Below are positions 20,395-31,356 of a DNA stretch of 55,596 nucleotides, piece after piece. Numbering within the stretch: position 1 is the stretch's first letter; each line of letters begins with the position of its first letter. The stretch is from Burkholderiaceae bacterium (GTDB lineage Bacteria > Pseudomonadota > Gammaproteobacteria > Burkholderiales > Burkholderiaceae). Under the pieces are notes generated by a model. The model made no database searches and was not told the origin of the DNA. It saw nothing but the letters and a program-made list of their open reading frames with translations. The position numbers were made by a program, and so were the translations under genes. Location of the stretch: contig CANFRA010000006.1 in NCBI GenBank assembly GCA_947449305.1, positions 1 through 55,596 of the forward strand, in the 5' to 3' direction.

Positions 20395-21303
20395 ATGGGT
20401 GATATTCGTAAAGTGATCTTCGAAGAAAACAAGCTAGAGAAAAAACTCTGTCGCTTGGTTGGCCAAGCTATTGGTGACTTTGGCATGATCGAAGACGGAG
20501 ACAAGGTCATGGTCTGTGTTTCTGGCGGCAAAGACAGCTATGCCATGCTAGATATTTTGATGAAGTTACGTGAGCGCGCACCGATCAACTTTGAGATCGT
20601 GGCCGTTAATCTCGATCAGAAGCAACCTAATTTTCCTGCAGAAACACTTCCGAGTTATTTAAAAAGCTTGGGCATTCAGTTTCACATTGAAGAGCAAGAT
20701 ACCTATAGCATTGTGAAGCGGGTTATTCCAGAGGGTAAGACAACTTGTGGGTTGTGCTCGCGCTTACGTCGTGGGATTTTGTATCGTGTCGCAGATGAAC
20801 TAGGCGCCACCAAAATTGCCTTAGGACATCATCGTGATGACATCTTGGAAACCTTGATGCTCAATATGTTCTATGCAGGCAAGTTAAAAGGTATGCCGCC
20901 TAAGCTCCGTTCTGATGATGGCAAGCATATTGTTATTCGTCCTTTGGCTTATGTTCCCGAGAAATTGTTAGAGCGTTATGCGCAGGATATGAATTTTCCA
21001 ATTATTCCGTGCGATCTATGCGGTAGTCAGCCGAATCTTCAGCGCCAAGTCATGAAAGAAATGTTGCGTGATTGGGAGAAAAAACACCCTGGGCGCGTAG
21101 AGAATCTCTTTCGCTCAATGCACCACATTGTTCCATCCCACTTAATGGATAGCGAAGCTTTTGATTTCCAAAATTTGGAGATTTCTACAGAGCTATCTGG
21201 CATTGCTGCTAGATCCTCTGGGGATAAGGCAATTGATGAGGCTGAATTAGACGAATTGGCCTGCGGAACCCTCATTCAAGGGACTTATAATCCCCCTTTA
21301 TGA
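20395..21303 (+). CDS. ttcA: tRNA 2-thiocytidine(32) synthetase TtcA
   Basis: [13 protein letters not shown]-loop; [10 protein letters not shown] and CDLCGSQ CXXC motifs. Confidence 0.95.
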   Translation: MGDIRKVIFEENKLEKKLCRLVGQAIGDFGMIEDGDKVMVCVSGGKDSYAMLDILMKLRERAPINFEIVAVNLDQKQPNFPAETLPSYLKSLGIQFHIEEQDTYSIVKRVIPEGKTTCGLCSRLRRGILYRVADELGATKIALGHHRDDILETLMLNMFYAGKLKGMPPKLRSDDGKHIVIRPLAYVPEKLLERYAQDMNFPIIPCDLCGSQPNLQRQVMKEMLRDWEKKHPGRVENLFRSMHHIVPSHLMDSEAFDFQNLEISTELSGIAARSSGDKAIDEAELDELACGTLIQGTYNPPL

Positions 21304-22790
21304 ATATCGTCATATTGGCTGCGGGGCAAGGAAAGCGGATGAAATCCGCCCTGCCCAAGGTCTTGCAAACTTTAGCAGGAAAACCCCTCCTTCAGCACGT
21401 CCTTGTTGCTGCCCTATCTCTGCAAAATAAGCAGACTAAAAATGGTCCGATCGTAGTGGTTGGTCACGGTGCTCCCGATGTAAAAGAATTCCTCACCAAT
21501 GCAAGTAAAGTTGATCCAAGCTTTAGTAAAGTCTCTACTGCACTACAGTCTGAGCAAAAAGGTACAGGGCATGCACTATTGCAAGCTCTTCCAAAACTGG
21601 ATGTGCAAGAGCCCACTTTGGTTTTGTATGGCGATGTACCGCTGACTAGTAAAAAGACCTTGAGTAAGTTGGCCAAATTAGCTGATGGTGTGCGTGGCCA
21701 AGATTCTGCTTTGGCTTTACTTACTCAGAACCTTGCGAATCCAACAGGCTATGGTCGCATAGTGCGTGACGCGGATGGTTCGGTGCAAGAGATTGTTGAA
21801 GAGAAAGATGCAACGCCAGCACAAAAAGCGATTCATGAAATTAATACTGGAATCATGGTATTGCCAACCAATGCATTAAAGAAGTGGCTTAAGGCTTTGC
21901 GTGCTAGTAATGCACAGGGTGAGTACTATTTAACTGATGTGATTGCGATGGCTGTTAAAGATGGCGTACCCATTCGTACTACACAAGCGGATGACGAGTT
22001 TGAAACTATCGGCATTAATAGTCGCGAACAGTTAGCCAGCCTAGAACGAGTCCATCAACTTAATATTGCTCATCAGCTAATGGATGCTGGCGTATCGCTG
22101 GCTGATCCTGCACGCATCGATGTGCGTGGCACCCTTGAGTGCGGTACTGACGTTTTCATTGACGTGGGCTGCGTTTTCGAGGGATGCGTTACCTTAGCAG
22201 CGGGCACAAAGATTGGCCCTTACTGTGTGATTCGCAATAGCGTGATTGGTAAAGCGGTAGCAGTGCATGCATTCAGCCATATTGATGGCGCTAAAGTTGG
22301 CAATCAATCGGTGATTGGACCATACGCACGTTTACGTCCAGGTGCTGATCTATCAAACGATGTTCACATTGGTAACTTCGTTGAAGTCAAGAACAGCAAG
22401 ATTGCTGCTAATAGCAAAGCAAATCATTTGTCGTACGTGGGTGATTCCATTGTTGGATCCAGAGTCAATATTGGTGCAGGCACTATTACCTGTAACTATG
22501 ACGGTGTTAATAAACATCAGACCATTATTGAGGACGATGTCTTTATTGGATCAGATACCCAGTTGGTTGCTCCGGTACGCGTTGGACGTGGCGCTACATT
22601 GGGTGCGGGCACAACTCTTACAAAAGATGCACCTGCAAACCAGTTGACTGTATCAAGAGCTCGGCAAGTGTCTTTGCAGTGGAAGCGACCTGTGAAGCAA
22701 GAGAAAAAAGCTGCTGCGAAAAAACTACCCAGCAAGAAAGTTGCCCCTAAGAAGACTGCTATCAAAAAAACCGCAAAGGGTAAAAAATAA
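21300..22790 (+). CDS. glmU: bifunctional UDP-GlcNAc pyrophosphorylase/glucosamine-1-phosphate acetyltransferase, with Lys-rich C-terminal tail
   Basis: [18 protein letters not shown]; LbH repeats ([29 protein letters not shown]); unusual C-terminal [28 protein letters not shown]. Confidence 0.95.
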   Translation: MNIVILAAGQGKRMKSALPKVLQTLAGKPLLQHVLVAALSLQNKQTKNGPIVVVGHGAPDVKEFLTNASKVDPSFSKVSTALQSEQKGTGHALLQALPKLDVQEPTLVLYGDVPLTSKKTLSKLAKLADGVRGQDSALALLTQNLANPTGYGRIVRDADGSVQEIVEEKDATPAQKAIHEINTGIMVLPTNALKKWLKALRASNAQGEYYLTDVIAMAVKDGVPIRTTQADDEFETIGINSREQLASLERVHQLNIAHQLMDAGVSLADPARIDVRGTLECGTDVFIDVGCVFEGCVTLAAGTKIGPYCVIRNSVIGKAVAVHAFSHIDGAKVGNQSVIGPYARLRPGADLSNDVHIGNFVEVKNSKIAANSKANHLSYVGDSIVGSRVNIGAGTITCNYDGVNKHQTIIEDDVFIGSDTQLVAPVRVGRGATLGAGTTLTKDAPANQLTVSRARQVSLQWKRPVKQEKKAAAKKLPSKKVAPKKTAIKKTAKGKK

Positions 22791-24622
22791 TGTGCGGTAT
22801 TGTTGGTGCAGCCTCTCATCAAAATATTGTTGATGTTCTGGTAGAGGGCTTACGTCGTCTTGAGTACCGTGGTTATGATTCCTGTGGGTTTGCGGTCATT
22901 AATGGAGATGATGCTAAGCATCCAATCGAAAGAGCGCGCACAACAGCCCGCGTGTCTGAATTAGCCGATCAAGGGAAAGAATTTATTGGCACCATTGGTG
23001 TTGCTCATACACGCTGGGCTACACATGGCAAGCCAGATACGCAAAATGCACATCCCCACATTTCTAATGATTTGATTGCAGTAGTGCATAACGGCATTAT
23101 TGAGAATTATGAAAATCTACGCACAGAGTTAAAAGCTGCTGGTTATGTTTTCACCTCCGAGACTGATACTGAAGTCATTGCGCATTTAATTCATCGGGAA
23201 TACCTTGCTAGTGGTCAAAAAGATATTGCCCAGTCAGTAAGGGTAGTCTTGCCGAAATTACACGGTGCATATGCAATTGGTGTGATTGCTCAAGATAAGC
23301 CTACCACTTTAGTTGGTGCGCGTGCTGGTTCACCCCTAGTCGTAGCACTTGGCGAACATGAAAACTTTTTAGCTTCAGATGCTCTTGCTTTGGCTGGACG
23401 TGCTAGTTCAATGATGTACTTGGAAGAGGGCGATATTGCAATTCTCACGGCCGATAGTGCCCAAGTAATCGATCAAGCTGGAAAGCCTGTACAAAGAGAG
23501 CTCAAGCCGATGCCTGCTCAGGCCGACTCTGTAGATTTGGGCCCTTATCAGCATTACATGCAAAAAGAGATCTTTGAGCAACCTAGAGCCATTGGCGATA
23601 CTCTCGCTAATATTGCCTCATTTGGTCCGGAACTCTTTAACGCCAATCCAGATGACTGGCAAAAATTTGATCAAATCTTGATTCTGGCTTGTGGCACCAG
23701 TTATTACTCAGCTTGTGTTGCTAAATATTGGCTAGAAGATATCGCTGGCATTCCGACTCAAGTAGAGATTGCTAGTGAGTATCGTTATCGCACGACTGTA
23801 CCAAACCCAAAAACACTCATTGTGGTGGTTTCTCAATCTGGTGAGACTGCAGACACTTTGGCAGCGCTTCGTCACGCTAAGACTCTTGGGCACCCTTACA
23901 CGCTAGCTATTTGCAACGTTGCTAGCAGCGCAATGGTTCGTGAAACCAATTGGCATTTCTTGACCAAGGCAGGCATTGAGGTTGGCGTTGCATCCACTAA
24001 GGCATTTACAACTCAATTACTAGCTTTGTACCTTTTGGCTGTTTCGCTTGCGAAGCGAGCGGGAAAACTCTCTGCTGAAAAAGAAAAAGAGCTTCTTCGA
24101 GAATTGCGTCATTTACCAAAAGCTTTGCATGCAGTATTAGCGCTTGAGCCACAGATCATTGCCTGGAGTGATGCATTTTCTAAATGTGAAAATGCACTTT
24201 TCTTAGGTCGCGGCTTGCACTATCCAATCGCTCTTGAAGGCGCACTCAAACTCAAAGAGATTTCTTATATTCATGCTGAAGCCTATCCAGCTGGTGAGTT
24301 AAAGCACGGCCCATTGGCATTGGTGACTGACAAGATGCCAGTGGTTACAGTCGCTCCAAATGATGTACTCCTGGAGAAATTGAAATCCAATATGCAGGAA
24401 GTAAAAGCGCGTGGCGGAAAGTTGTATGTCTTTGCTGACCACGATACAAATATCGTGAGCACTGAAGGAATTAACGTTATCCGTTTGCCTGAGCACTACG
24501 GTAATCTCTCTCCAATCTTGCATGTCGCACCACTGCAGTTGCTGGCGTATCACACAGCTTGCGCTCGCGGAACTGATGTTGATAAGCCAAGAAACCTTGC
24601 CAAGAGCGTTACTGTTGAATAA
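22790..24622 (+). CDS. glmS: glutamine-fructose-6-phosphate aminotransferase (isomerizing)
   Basis: [10 protein letters not shown]-terminal Ntn glutaminase and SIS domains ([13 protein letters not shown]); C-terminal KSVTVE. Confidence 0.97.
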   Translation: MCGIVGAASHQNIVDVLVEGLRRLEYRGYDSCGFAVINGDDAKHPIERARTTARVSELADQGKEFIGTIGVAHTRWATHGKPDTQNAHPHISNDLIAVVHNGIIENYENLRTELKAAGYVFTSETDTEVIAHLIHREYLASGQKDIAQSVRVVLPKLHGAYAIGVIAQDKPTTLVGARAGSPLVVALGEHENFLASDALALAGRASSMMYLEEGDIAILTADSAQVIDQAGKPVQRELKPMPAQADSVDLGPYQHYMQKEIFEQPRAIGDTLANIASFGPELFNANPDDWQKFDQILILACGTSYYSACVAKYWLEDIAGIPTQVEIASEYRYRTTVPNPKTLIVVVSQSGETADTLAALRHAKTLGHPYTLAICNVASSAMVRETNWHFLTKAGIEVGVASTKAFTTQLLALYLLAVSLAKRAGKLSAEKEKELLRELRHLPKALHAVLALEPQIIAWSDAFSKCENALFLGRGLHYPIALEGALKLKEISYIHAEAYPAGELKHGPLALVTDKMPVVTVAPNDVLLEKLKSNMQEVKARGGKLYVFADHDTNIVSTEGINVIRLPEHYGNLSPILHVAPLQLLAYHTACARGTDVDKPRNLAKSVTVE

Positions 24623-24671
24623 TTTTCATGTTTGACATTTTTCCAAAGCTGTGAACAAATTTAAGTAGTTA

Positions 24672-24723
24672 AATCAGGACTTTACGCAGACCTGATTACA
24701 TTTCTGTGTTCAAATAAGTCCTG
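24672..24723 (+). promoter_or_regulatory. leader with two mutually exclusive stem-loops upstream of the efflux operon
   Basis: AATCAGG (24672-24678)/CCTGATT (24691-24697) versus CAGGACTT (24675-24682)/AAGTCCTG (24716-24723). Confidence 0.4.
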
Positions 24724-24736
24724 TTAAAGAGGATAT

Positions 24737-26290
24737 TTGTCGCAATTCATGTTTCTGTCGAAAGTGCCACCGCTCTCACGTTTAAATTTGCTTCTGTTGA
24801 TTTGCACAGGGTTGTTGTCTGCGTGTGCGGCTGGCCCAGACTTTAAGCAACCTGATGCCCCGAAGACTAAGACTTATACAGAAAGCCCTTTGTCTCAAAA
24901 ATTAACTGCTGCACCAGGAGTACCTGGCGGCACTCCTCAAGAGTTTACCGAGGGGGCAGATATAGAGGCTCAATGGTGGACGCTTTACAAGTCTCCTGAG
25001 CTAGATGCTCTGATTAAAAAAGCGCTTGAGCAAAATCCAAACTTAGGCGCGGCAGATGCAGCATTGCGTGCCGCACAAGAAAATGTGAACGCTCAAATTG
25101 GCGGCCAATATTTTCCAGCAGTAAGTGTTGGTGGTGCAGCTACTCGACAACTCCAACCAGCAGGAATATATGGTCTGCCATATGGATCCGATACTTACAA
25201 TCTTTACAATACTTCAGTAAATGTGACTTATAAGCTAGATGTGTTTGGTGGCGCACGTCGAGCTGTTGAGGGAGCTAGAGCGCAAGCAGAGGTTGCTCAG
25301 TTTCAACTAGAGGGGGCTTACCTTTCATTAACTGCCAATGTTGTTACTGGCGCAGTTAAAGAGGCGGCTCTGCGTGCGCAAATGCAGGCTACAGAAGAGA
25401 TCTTAAAAGCCCAAATTAATTTAGCTGAAGTAACTGAAAAACAATTAAAGATCGGCACTGTTAACAAGGTCGATTTGACCTCCCAGCAAACTTTAGTTGC
25501 TAGTTCGCAAGTTGATTTATTTAATTATGAGCGTAATTTAGCGTTTGCTCGCAATCAGTTAGCCTTGCTAGTCGGTGAGCTACCTAGTAACGCCAATATT
25601 GCAAAGTTTGATCTCTCTAATTTGCACTTACCTGAAAAATTACCGCTTTCTGTACCATCAAGCTTAGTACGTCAGCGCCCCGATGTACGTGCTGCTGAGG
25701 CGCAACTCAAGGCGCAGAATGCATTTGTTGGCGTAGCAACAGCGAACCTGTTGCCTCAGTTCAATATCACTGGATCGATTGGCTCGGCTGCACTCACCTC
25801 TGCTGCATTATTTGGTCCCAACTCTGCATTGTGGTCTATTGGTGGTGGAATTTTGCAGCCCCTATTTCAGGGCGGACAGTTATTGGCGCAACGCCGTGGC
25901 GCAATTGCAAATTATGAGCAAGCGGCTTTTCAGTACCAAGCAACAGTCTTGAATGCTTTTCAAGAAGTTGCTAATGCATTACGTGCACTAGAGACTGGAG
26001 CTCAAGCTCTTAAAGCGGCATCTGATGCAGAGCGTTATGCCTATGAAACATTAGACTTGGTTCAACAACAATATAAATTGGGCACCGCAAGTTATTTGGC
26101 AGTCCTTTATTACCAAAATCAGTATCAACAAGCAAAAGTGAAATCAGTCGCGGCTCAAGCAACCCGTTTTTCTGACACCGCAGCATTATTTACAGCATTA
26201 GGCGGCGGCTGGTGGAATCGTGAGGGCCCTGCTTTTAAACCAAAAGACATAGCGAATAAAGATCAAAATGAAACTTCTGGAACAAATTAA
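24737..26290 (+). CDS. efflux transporter outer-membrane lipoprotein (NodT/OprM-like)
   Basis: lipobox LLSACAAGPDFKQP and OMF repeats (PSSLVRQRPDVRAAEAQL); probable TTG start preceded by AGAGGA. Confidence 0.92.
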   Translation: MSQFMFLSKVPPLSRLNLLLLICTGLLSACAAGPDFKQPDAPKTKTYTESPLSQKLTAAPGVPGGTPQEFTEGADIEAQWWTLYKSPELDALIKKALEQNPNLGAADAALRAAQENVNAQIGGQYFPAVSVGGAATRQLQPAGIYGLPYGSDTYNLYNTSVNVTYKLDVFGGARRAVEGARAQAEVAQFQLEGAYLSLTANVVTGAVKEAALRAQMQATEEILKAQINLAEVTEKQLKIGTVNKVDLTSQQTLVASSQVDLFNYERNLAFARNQLALLVGELPSNANIAKFDLSNLHLPEKLPLSVPSSLVRQRPDVRAAEAQLKAQNAFVGVATANLLPQFNITGSIGSAALTSAALFGPNSALWSIGGGILQPLFQGGQLLAQRRGAIANYEQAAFQYQATVLNAFQEVANALRALETGAQALKAASDAERYAYETLDLVQQQYKLGTASYLAVLYYQNQYQQAKVKSVAAQATRFSDTAALFTALGGGWWNREGPAFKPKDIANKDQNETSGTN

Positions 26291-27599
26291 GAACAAACTC
26301 ATGGCCGTGATTATTGCCTTATGGGCATTGATTAGACTCAAGGCGGTCGAGTGGAAATTGCGTGAAAAAGTAATCTCGCTTTGGGAAAAAGCCAAAGCTT
26401 TTTATGCTCGTATCGGTCAAAAATGGCGTGGTACTAAAGCATATGCCAAGCTCATGGCTATGGAGCCATTGCAGCGTCGAATGACCATCATGTTGTGCGG
26501 AGTGTTTTTGCTGCTTGGCTTAATTTTTACATTTAATCAAGCCAAGATGTTCATGATTAAGTATTTCATCTCAGGAATGGGCTTGCCTCCAGCAACAGTT
26601 TCAACCATGGTTGTTGCCACCTCTGAATGGCAGCCTAAACTCACTAGCGTTGGTAATGTGCGCGCCTTTAGGGGTGTGGATTTAAGTACTGAGATTGGAG
26701 GCTTGGTGCTGACAGTGCCCATTAAGTCTGGGCAAGATGTAAAAGAAGGCGATTTATTAATTAAGTTAAATGATGCCTCCGATGTTGCCCAACTCAAATC
26801 ACTAAAGGCGATGGCTGATCTTGCCAAGGTCATTAATGAGCGCGATAGACAGCAGCTTGCTATTCAGGCAATTAGTAAAAATGTGTTTGATACTAGTGCC
26901 GCCGATGCAAATTCTAAGCAGGCACAAGTTGAGTCTCAAACAGCTTTAGTTGCTAAAAAGAATTTAAAGGCGCCCTTTAGTGGTCGGGTTGGCATCGTAT
27001 CGATTAACCCTGGTCAGTACGTTAATCCGGGTGATAAGCTCTTAACCTTACAAACCTTAGACCCTATTTTTGTGGACTTTAACTTGCCACAAAGTAATGC
27101 AGAGCAAATTCAGGTGGGCCAGGAAGTGGTTGTGACAACAGATGCCTTTAAGGATGCAAGCTTTACCGGCAAGATTACAGCTGTCAGTCCAAAAGTAGAC
27201 ACCAATACTCGCAACATTCAAGTTGAGGCGCAAATTGCCAATCCAGATAAGAAAATTCTTCCTGGAATGTTTGCCAATGTGAATATTAAGGTTGGCGAAC
27301 AGGCAAAGCTATTAACCTTGCCGCAAACAGCTGTGACTTATAACCCATATGGATCAACGGTATTTGTTGCTAAACCCACTGGCAAGAAAGATAAGCAAGG
27401 TAAGCCGGTATTAGAGGCGCAACAAGTATTTGTTACTACTGGAGCAACACGGGGTGATCAAGTGGCAATCCTTAAAGGAGTTGAAGAGGGCGCTACAGTT
27501 GTAACAAGTGGTCAATTAAAGCTAAAGAATGGCACACCGCTCATTATTAATAACAAGGTGCAGCCAGCCAATTCACCTGACCCTAAGCCACAGGAATAG
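26268..27599 (+). CDS. RND efflux periplasmic adaptor subunit (MFP family)
   Basis: KAPFSGRVGIVSINPGQYVNPGDKLLTLQTLDPIFVDFNLPQ; N-terminal extension before the TM helix; start uncertain. Confidence 0.9.
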   Translation: MKLLEQIKNKLMAVIIALWALIRLKAVEWKLREKVISLWEKAKAFYARIGQKWRGTKAYAKLMAMEPLQRRMTIMLCGVFLLLGLIFTFNQAKMFMIKYFISGMGLPPATVSTMVVATSEWQPKLTSVGNVRAFRGVDLSTEIGGLVLTVPIKSGQDVKEGDLLIKLNDASDVAQLKSLKAMADLAKVINERDRQQLAIQAISKNVFDTSAADANSKQAQVESQTALVAKKNLKAPFSGRVGIVSINPGQYVNPGDKLLTLQTLDPIFVDFNLPQSNAEQIQVGQEVVVTTDAFKDASFTGKITAVSPKVDTNTRNIQVEAQIANPDKKILPGMFANVNIKVGEQAKLLTLPQTAVTYNPYGSTVFVAKPTGKKDKQGKPVLEAQQVFVTTGATRGDQVAILKGVEEGATVVTSGQLKLKNGTPLIINNKVQPANSPDPKPQE

Positions 27600-27606
27600 T
27601 GAGTAA

Positions 27607-30600
27607 ATGAATTGGACTGACATCTTCATTCGTAGGCCAGTGCTTTCACTGGTGGTGAGTGCGCTTGTATTGGTATTTGGTTTAAAGGCCATTGGCTCTT
27701 TGCCAGTTAATCAGTATCCACAAACGCAGAATGCAATTGTCACAATTACTACTGCCTACTATGGCGCAGATCCAGAAACAATCGCAGGCTTTATTACGCA
27801 GCCACTTGAGGCTTCTATTGCGCAGGCGCAAGGTATTGATTACTTATCTTCCGCGAGCATCAGTGGTGTATCCACAATTACTGCTACCTTAAAGTTGAAT
27901 TACGACTCTAATGCAGCCTTAACGCAAATTCAGACTCAAATTAGTGCGGTCAAGAATCAATTGCCACCCCAGGCTCAGCAGCCGATATTGACTGTTCAGA
28001 TTGGCCAATCTACTGCTGCAATGTATATGGGCTTTTACAGTGATGAGATTCCAAATAATGCCATTACTGATTATTTATTGCGAGTTGTAAAGCCTAAGTT
28101 AGACTCTGTTGACGGTGTGCAGAATGCTGAGATTACAGGCGGCAGAAAATTTGCACTGCGAGCTTGGCTTGACCGTGAAAAAATGGCTGGACTTGGAGTT
28201 GGTGCTGACGATGTTTATAGCGCCATGTCTGCCAATAATTATTTATCTGCAGTTGGCAGCACCAAAGGTGATATGGTTGCCGTAGACTTGGTTGCCGGTA
28301 CAGACTTACATACTTTAGAAGAGTTCCGTAAGTTAGTAGTTAAAAAAGATGGCGTCAATATCGTATATCTCGATCAGGTAGCAAGTGTCACTCTAGGGTC
28401 TGAGGATTACAACACTAACGTAGCCTTTAGCGGTAAGAAGTCTGTATTTATTGCTATCAAGGTTGCTCCCCAAGCGAACTTATTAGACGTTGCTCAGAGA
28501 GTGCGTGATGTGGTACCTGGTATTCAGAAGCAATTACCTATTGGGCTGACAGGCAAGATTGTGTATGACTCCACCAAGTTCATCACGAGCTCGATTGATG
28601 AAGTGGTTACAACTTTGATAGAAGCATTAGTCATTGTGACTATCGTGATTTATCTCTTCTTGGGAAGTGTGCGTGCAGTTGCGGTCCCGGTAATTGCTAT
28701 GCCACTCTCGCTCATTGGCACATTCTTCTTAATGCAAGTGTTGGGTTACTCCATCAATTTGCTTACTTTGTTGGCCCTGGTATTAGCAATTGGTTTAGTG
28801 GTTGATGACGCCATTATTGTGGTTGAAAACGTTGACCGCCATATGAAAGAGGGCAAGTCTCCGCTGGAGGCTTCATTGATTGCTGCCCGCGAATTAGGCA
28901 GTCCCATTTTGGCAATGACAGTGGTTTTGATTGCAGTGTATATCCCGATTGGCTTCCAAGGTGGATTGACGGGTGCGCTCTTCACGGAATTTGCCTTTAC
29001 TTTAGCCAGTGCCGTTGCCGTCTCAGGCCTGATTGCATTAACGCTTTCGCCAATGATGTGTTCGCGCATCTTTACTGAAGAACAGGAAGCCTCTTCTTTT
29101 GTCAAAAAGATCGATCGCATTTTTGATAAGGTTCATCACAGCTACCAAAAAACCTTGCGAGATTTGTTAAGCACATGGCAAGTCATTATTGTGATGGGTG
29201 CAATTCTTCTAGGCGGGGTTGCTTATCTCTACGCTACAGCCCGCGCTGAACTGGCTCCGACTGAAGACCAGGGCATTGTATTGATGCAAGCATCTGGCCC
29301 ACCGAATAGCACCGTCAATCAAATGCAGACTTATGCAGATCAGATTTATGCAATTGCTAGCGCTGAACCAGAATATGAGCAGGCCTTCCAAATCACCAGC
29401 CCAACCTCAAGCTTTGGCGGTATTTTATTGAAGGATTGGGGGGAGCGGAGTCGTAATGCTACGAAGTTTCAAGAAGATATGCAGCAGAAGTGGAACACGA
29501 TTGCCGGTGCTCGCGTGGCAGCCTTCCAGTTTCCTGCCTTGCCAGGAGCCCAGGGTTTCCCCGTGCAGGTAGTAATAAATACCACTGAATCGTATGAGCA
29601 GCTTAACGAAGTTTCTCAGGCAGTTTTGGACAAAGCGCGTCGTTCTGGAAATTTTTTCTATGTAGATTCGGATTTGAAGATTGATAAGCCTCAAGATGTT
29701 TTAGTTATTGACCGAGAAAAAGTTGCTGCTTTAGGTATGACACAACAACAAGTTGGCTCTGCGCTATCGGCTGCATTAGGCGGCGGCTTTGTGAACTACT
29801 TCTCGGTAGCGGGGAGATCATATCGTGTAATTCCACAAGTAAAACAGACTGATCGCTTAAATCCGGATCAGATTTTGGATTACTACATTCGTACTCCAAG
29901 TGGTGCAATGATCCAGGCGCGGACGATTGCTAGTATTAAGCAGCGCGTTGTTCCTCAGTCAATCAACCACTTTCAACAATTGAACTCCGCTACGATTGCA
30001 GGCGTGAGTACCCCATTCATTTCACAGGCTGATTTATTGGAGTTCATGCGCCAATCCTTAAAAGAGGTTGCACCCAATGGCTACAGCATGGACTACGCAG
30101 GTCCATCACGCCAGTTTATGGCTGAGTCGGGTGGCTTTTTAGTCACCATGTTCTTTGCAATTCTGATTGTGTTCCTGGTACTTGCTGCACAGTTCGAAAG
30201 CTTCCGTGACCCGATTGTGATTTTGGTATCAGTACCACTTGCTTTATTCGGCGCACTGATCTTTATCAATTTAGGATTTACTACTTTGAACGTCTATACC
30301 CAAGTGGGCTTAGTCACACTAATGGGACTCATTAGTAAACATGGCATTTTGATTGTCGAGTTTGCCAATGAGCTACAAGAAGCGGGGCGCAGTAAGTTAG
30401 ATGCCATTATTGAGGCAAGCAGCGTTCGCTTAAGACCCATTTTGATGACCACGGCAGCAATGGTATTGGGAGTCTTGCCCCTCGTGATTGCCTCTGGGGC
30501 AGGCGCCGCAGGCCGTCAATCCATGGGCATTGTGATTTTTACTGGCCTATCTATCGGCACCTTGTTTACTTTATTCGTAGTGCCCGCAATGTACCTCTTT

Positions 30601-30642
30601 ATTGGTGCAGATCACCACGCAAAGAAGTTTAAGCAAGAGTAA
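27607..30642 (+). CDS. RND multidrug efflux permease (HAE1-like)
   Basis: 1011 aa; IRRPVLSLVVSALVLVFG N-terminus, LAIGLVVDDAIIVVENVDRHM Asp pair, two large periplasmic loops. Confidence 0.95.
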   Translation: MNWTDIFIRRPVLSLVVSALVLVFGLKAIGSLPVNQYPQTQNAIVTITTAYYGADPETIAGFITQPLEASIAQAQGIDYLSSASISGVSTITATLKLNYDSNAALTQIQTQISAVKNQLPPQAQQPILTVQIGQSTAAMYMGFYSDEIPNNAITDYLLRVVKPKLDSVDGVQNAEITGGRKFALRAWLDREKMAGLGVGADDVYSAMSANNYLSAVGSTKGDMVAVDLVAGTDLHTLEEFRKLVVKKDGVNIVYLDQVASVTLGSEDYNTNVAFSGKKSVFIAIKVAPQANLLDVAQRVRDVVPGIQKQLPIGLTGKIVYDSTKFITSSIDEVVTTLIEALVIVTIVIYLFLGSVRAVAVPVIAMPLSLIGTFFLMQVLGYSINLLTLLALVLAIGLVVDDAIIVVENVDRHMKEGKSPLEASLIAARELGSPILAMTVVLIAVYIPIGFQGGLTGALFTEFAFTLASAVAVSGLIALTLSPMMCSRIFTEEQEASSFVKKIDRIFDKVHHSYQKTLRDLLSTWQVIIVMGAILLGGVAYLYATARAELAPTEDQGIVLMQASGPPNSTVNQMQTYADQIYAIASAEPEYEQAFQITSPTSSFGGILLKDWGERSRNATKFQEDMQQKWNTIAGARVAAFQFPALPGAQGFPVQVVINTTESYEQLNEVSQAVLDKARRSGNFFYVDSDLKIDKPQDVLVIDREKVAALGMTQQQVGSALSAALGGGFVNYFSVAGRSYRVIPQVKQTDRLNPDQILDYYIRTPSGAMIQARTIASIKQRVVPQSINHFQQLNSATIAGVSTPFISQADLLEFMRQSLKEVAPNGYSMDYAGPSRQFMAESGGFLVTMFFAILIVFLVLAAQFESFRDPIVILVSVPLALFGALIFINLGFTTLNVYTQVGLVTLMGLISKHGILIVEFANELQEAGRSKLDAIIEASSVRLRPILMTTAAMVLGVLPLVIASGAGAAGRQSMGIVIFTGLSIGTLFTLFVVPAMYLFIGADHHAKKFKQE

Positions 30643-30660
30643 TCAAAAAGGATCGATTGC

Positions 30661-30692
30661 AACTCAATATCACTTATTAATGATATTGAGTT
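30661..30692. terminator. perfect 12-bp inverted repeat between convergent genes (possible bidirectional terminator)
   Basis: AACTCAATATCA-CTTATTAA-TGATATTGAGTT; includes the stop codon of the minus-strand GST; no strong U-tract. Confidence 0.45.
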
Positions 30693-31335
30693 CTTTCTCC
30701 GCAAATTCTTGAAATTGAGTTTCTGCCTTCAGTTGTTTTAGCCAGCGATTAATATTGGTGAGGTTAGTGCGTTCACCAGTTTGTTTCGGGAAAGTCTCGT
30801 TTAGCAAAATCCAACGATGGACACATAGCGCCAGGACAATATCCCCAATATGAAATCGTTCTCCTGAGCAATATGCTTGAGACTCTAATGCTTGATTCAG
30901 TAAGCTAAATAACTGGTTAGTATCTTGATACGCTTTTTGAATGCCAGCATGATCTTGCTCGGCTTCTGGAACTCTAGTAAGACCAATAAAAGTAGGGCGA
31001 AGTGCTGGCCAAAGAGTGCCAACTTGCCAATCCATCCACTTTTCAGAGCTGAACTGAGGGGCCATGTCCGATGGGAAGCGTTTGTTTTTATCGTACTGTG
31101 TAGCCAAGTAACGCATGATGGTGTTTGATTCCCAGAGCACAAGATCACCGTCTTCTAGTGTGGGTACTAAGCCATTTGGATTCATTTTTAGGAATTCTGG
31201 TGAGCGAACTATGCCAAATTGCATCCCGGCATCAATCCGTTCAAAGTCTTTGCCTTCTGTCAGACCCAATTCAGCAAGACACCATAATACTTTTTGAACA
31301 TTGATAGAACTTTTACGACCCCACAAACGCATCAT
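30670..31335 (-). CDS. glutathione S-transferase family protein
   Basis: GRKSSINVQKVLWCLAELGL, NPNGLVPTLEDGDLVLWESNTIMRYLA thioredoxin-fold GST motif. Confidence 0.92.
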   Translation of the reverse strand: MMRLWGRKSSINVQKVLWCLAELGLTEGKDFERIDAGMQFGIVRSPEFLKMNPNGLVPTLEDGDLVLWESNTIMRYLATQYDKNKRFPSDMAPQFSSEKWMDWQVGTLWPALRPTFIGLTRVPEAEQDHAGIQKAYQDTNQLFSLLNQALESQAYCSGERFHIGDIVLALCVHRWILLNETFPKQTGERTNLTNINRWLKQLKAETQFQEFAEKELNIINK

Positions 31336-31356
31336 GGCATTTCCTTGAAAGGCTAT

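Noticed and set aside
28746-29120. 124-aa ORF antisense to the RND permease
   Set aside because: Antisense reading of conserved transmembrane segments; no independent evidence of coding.
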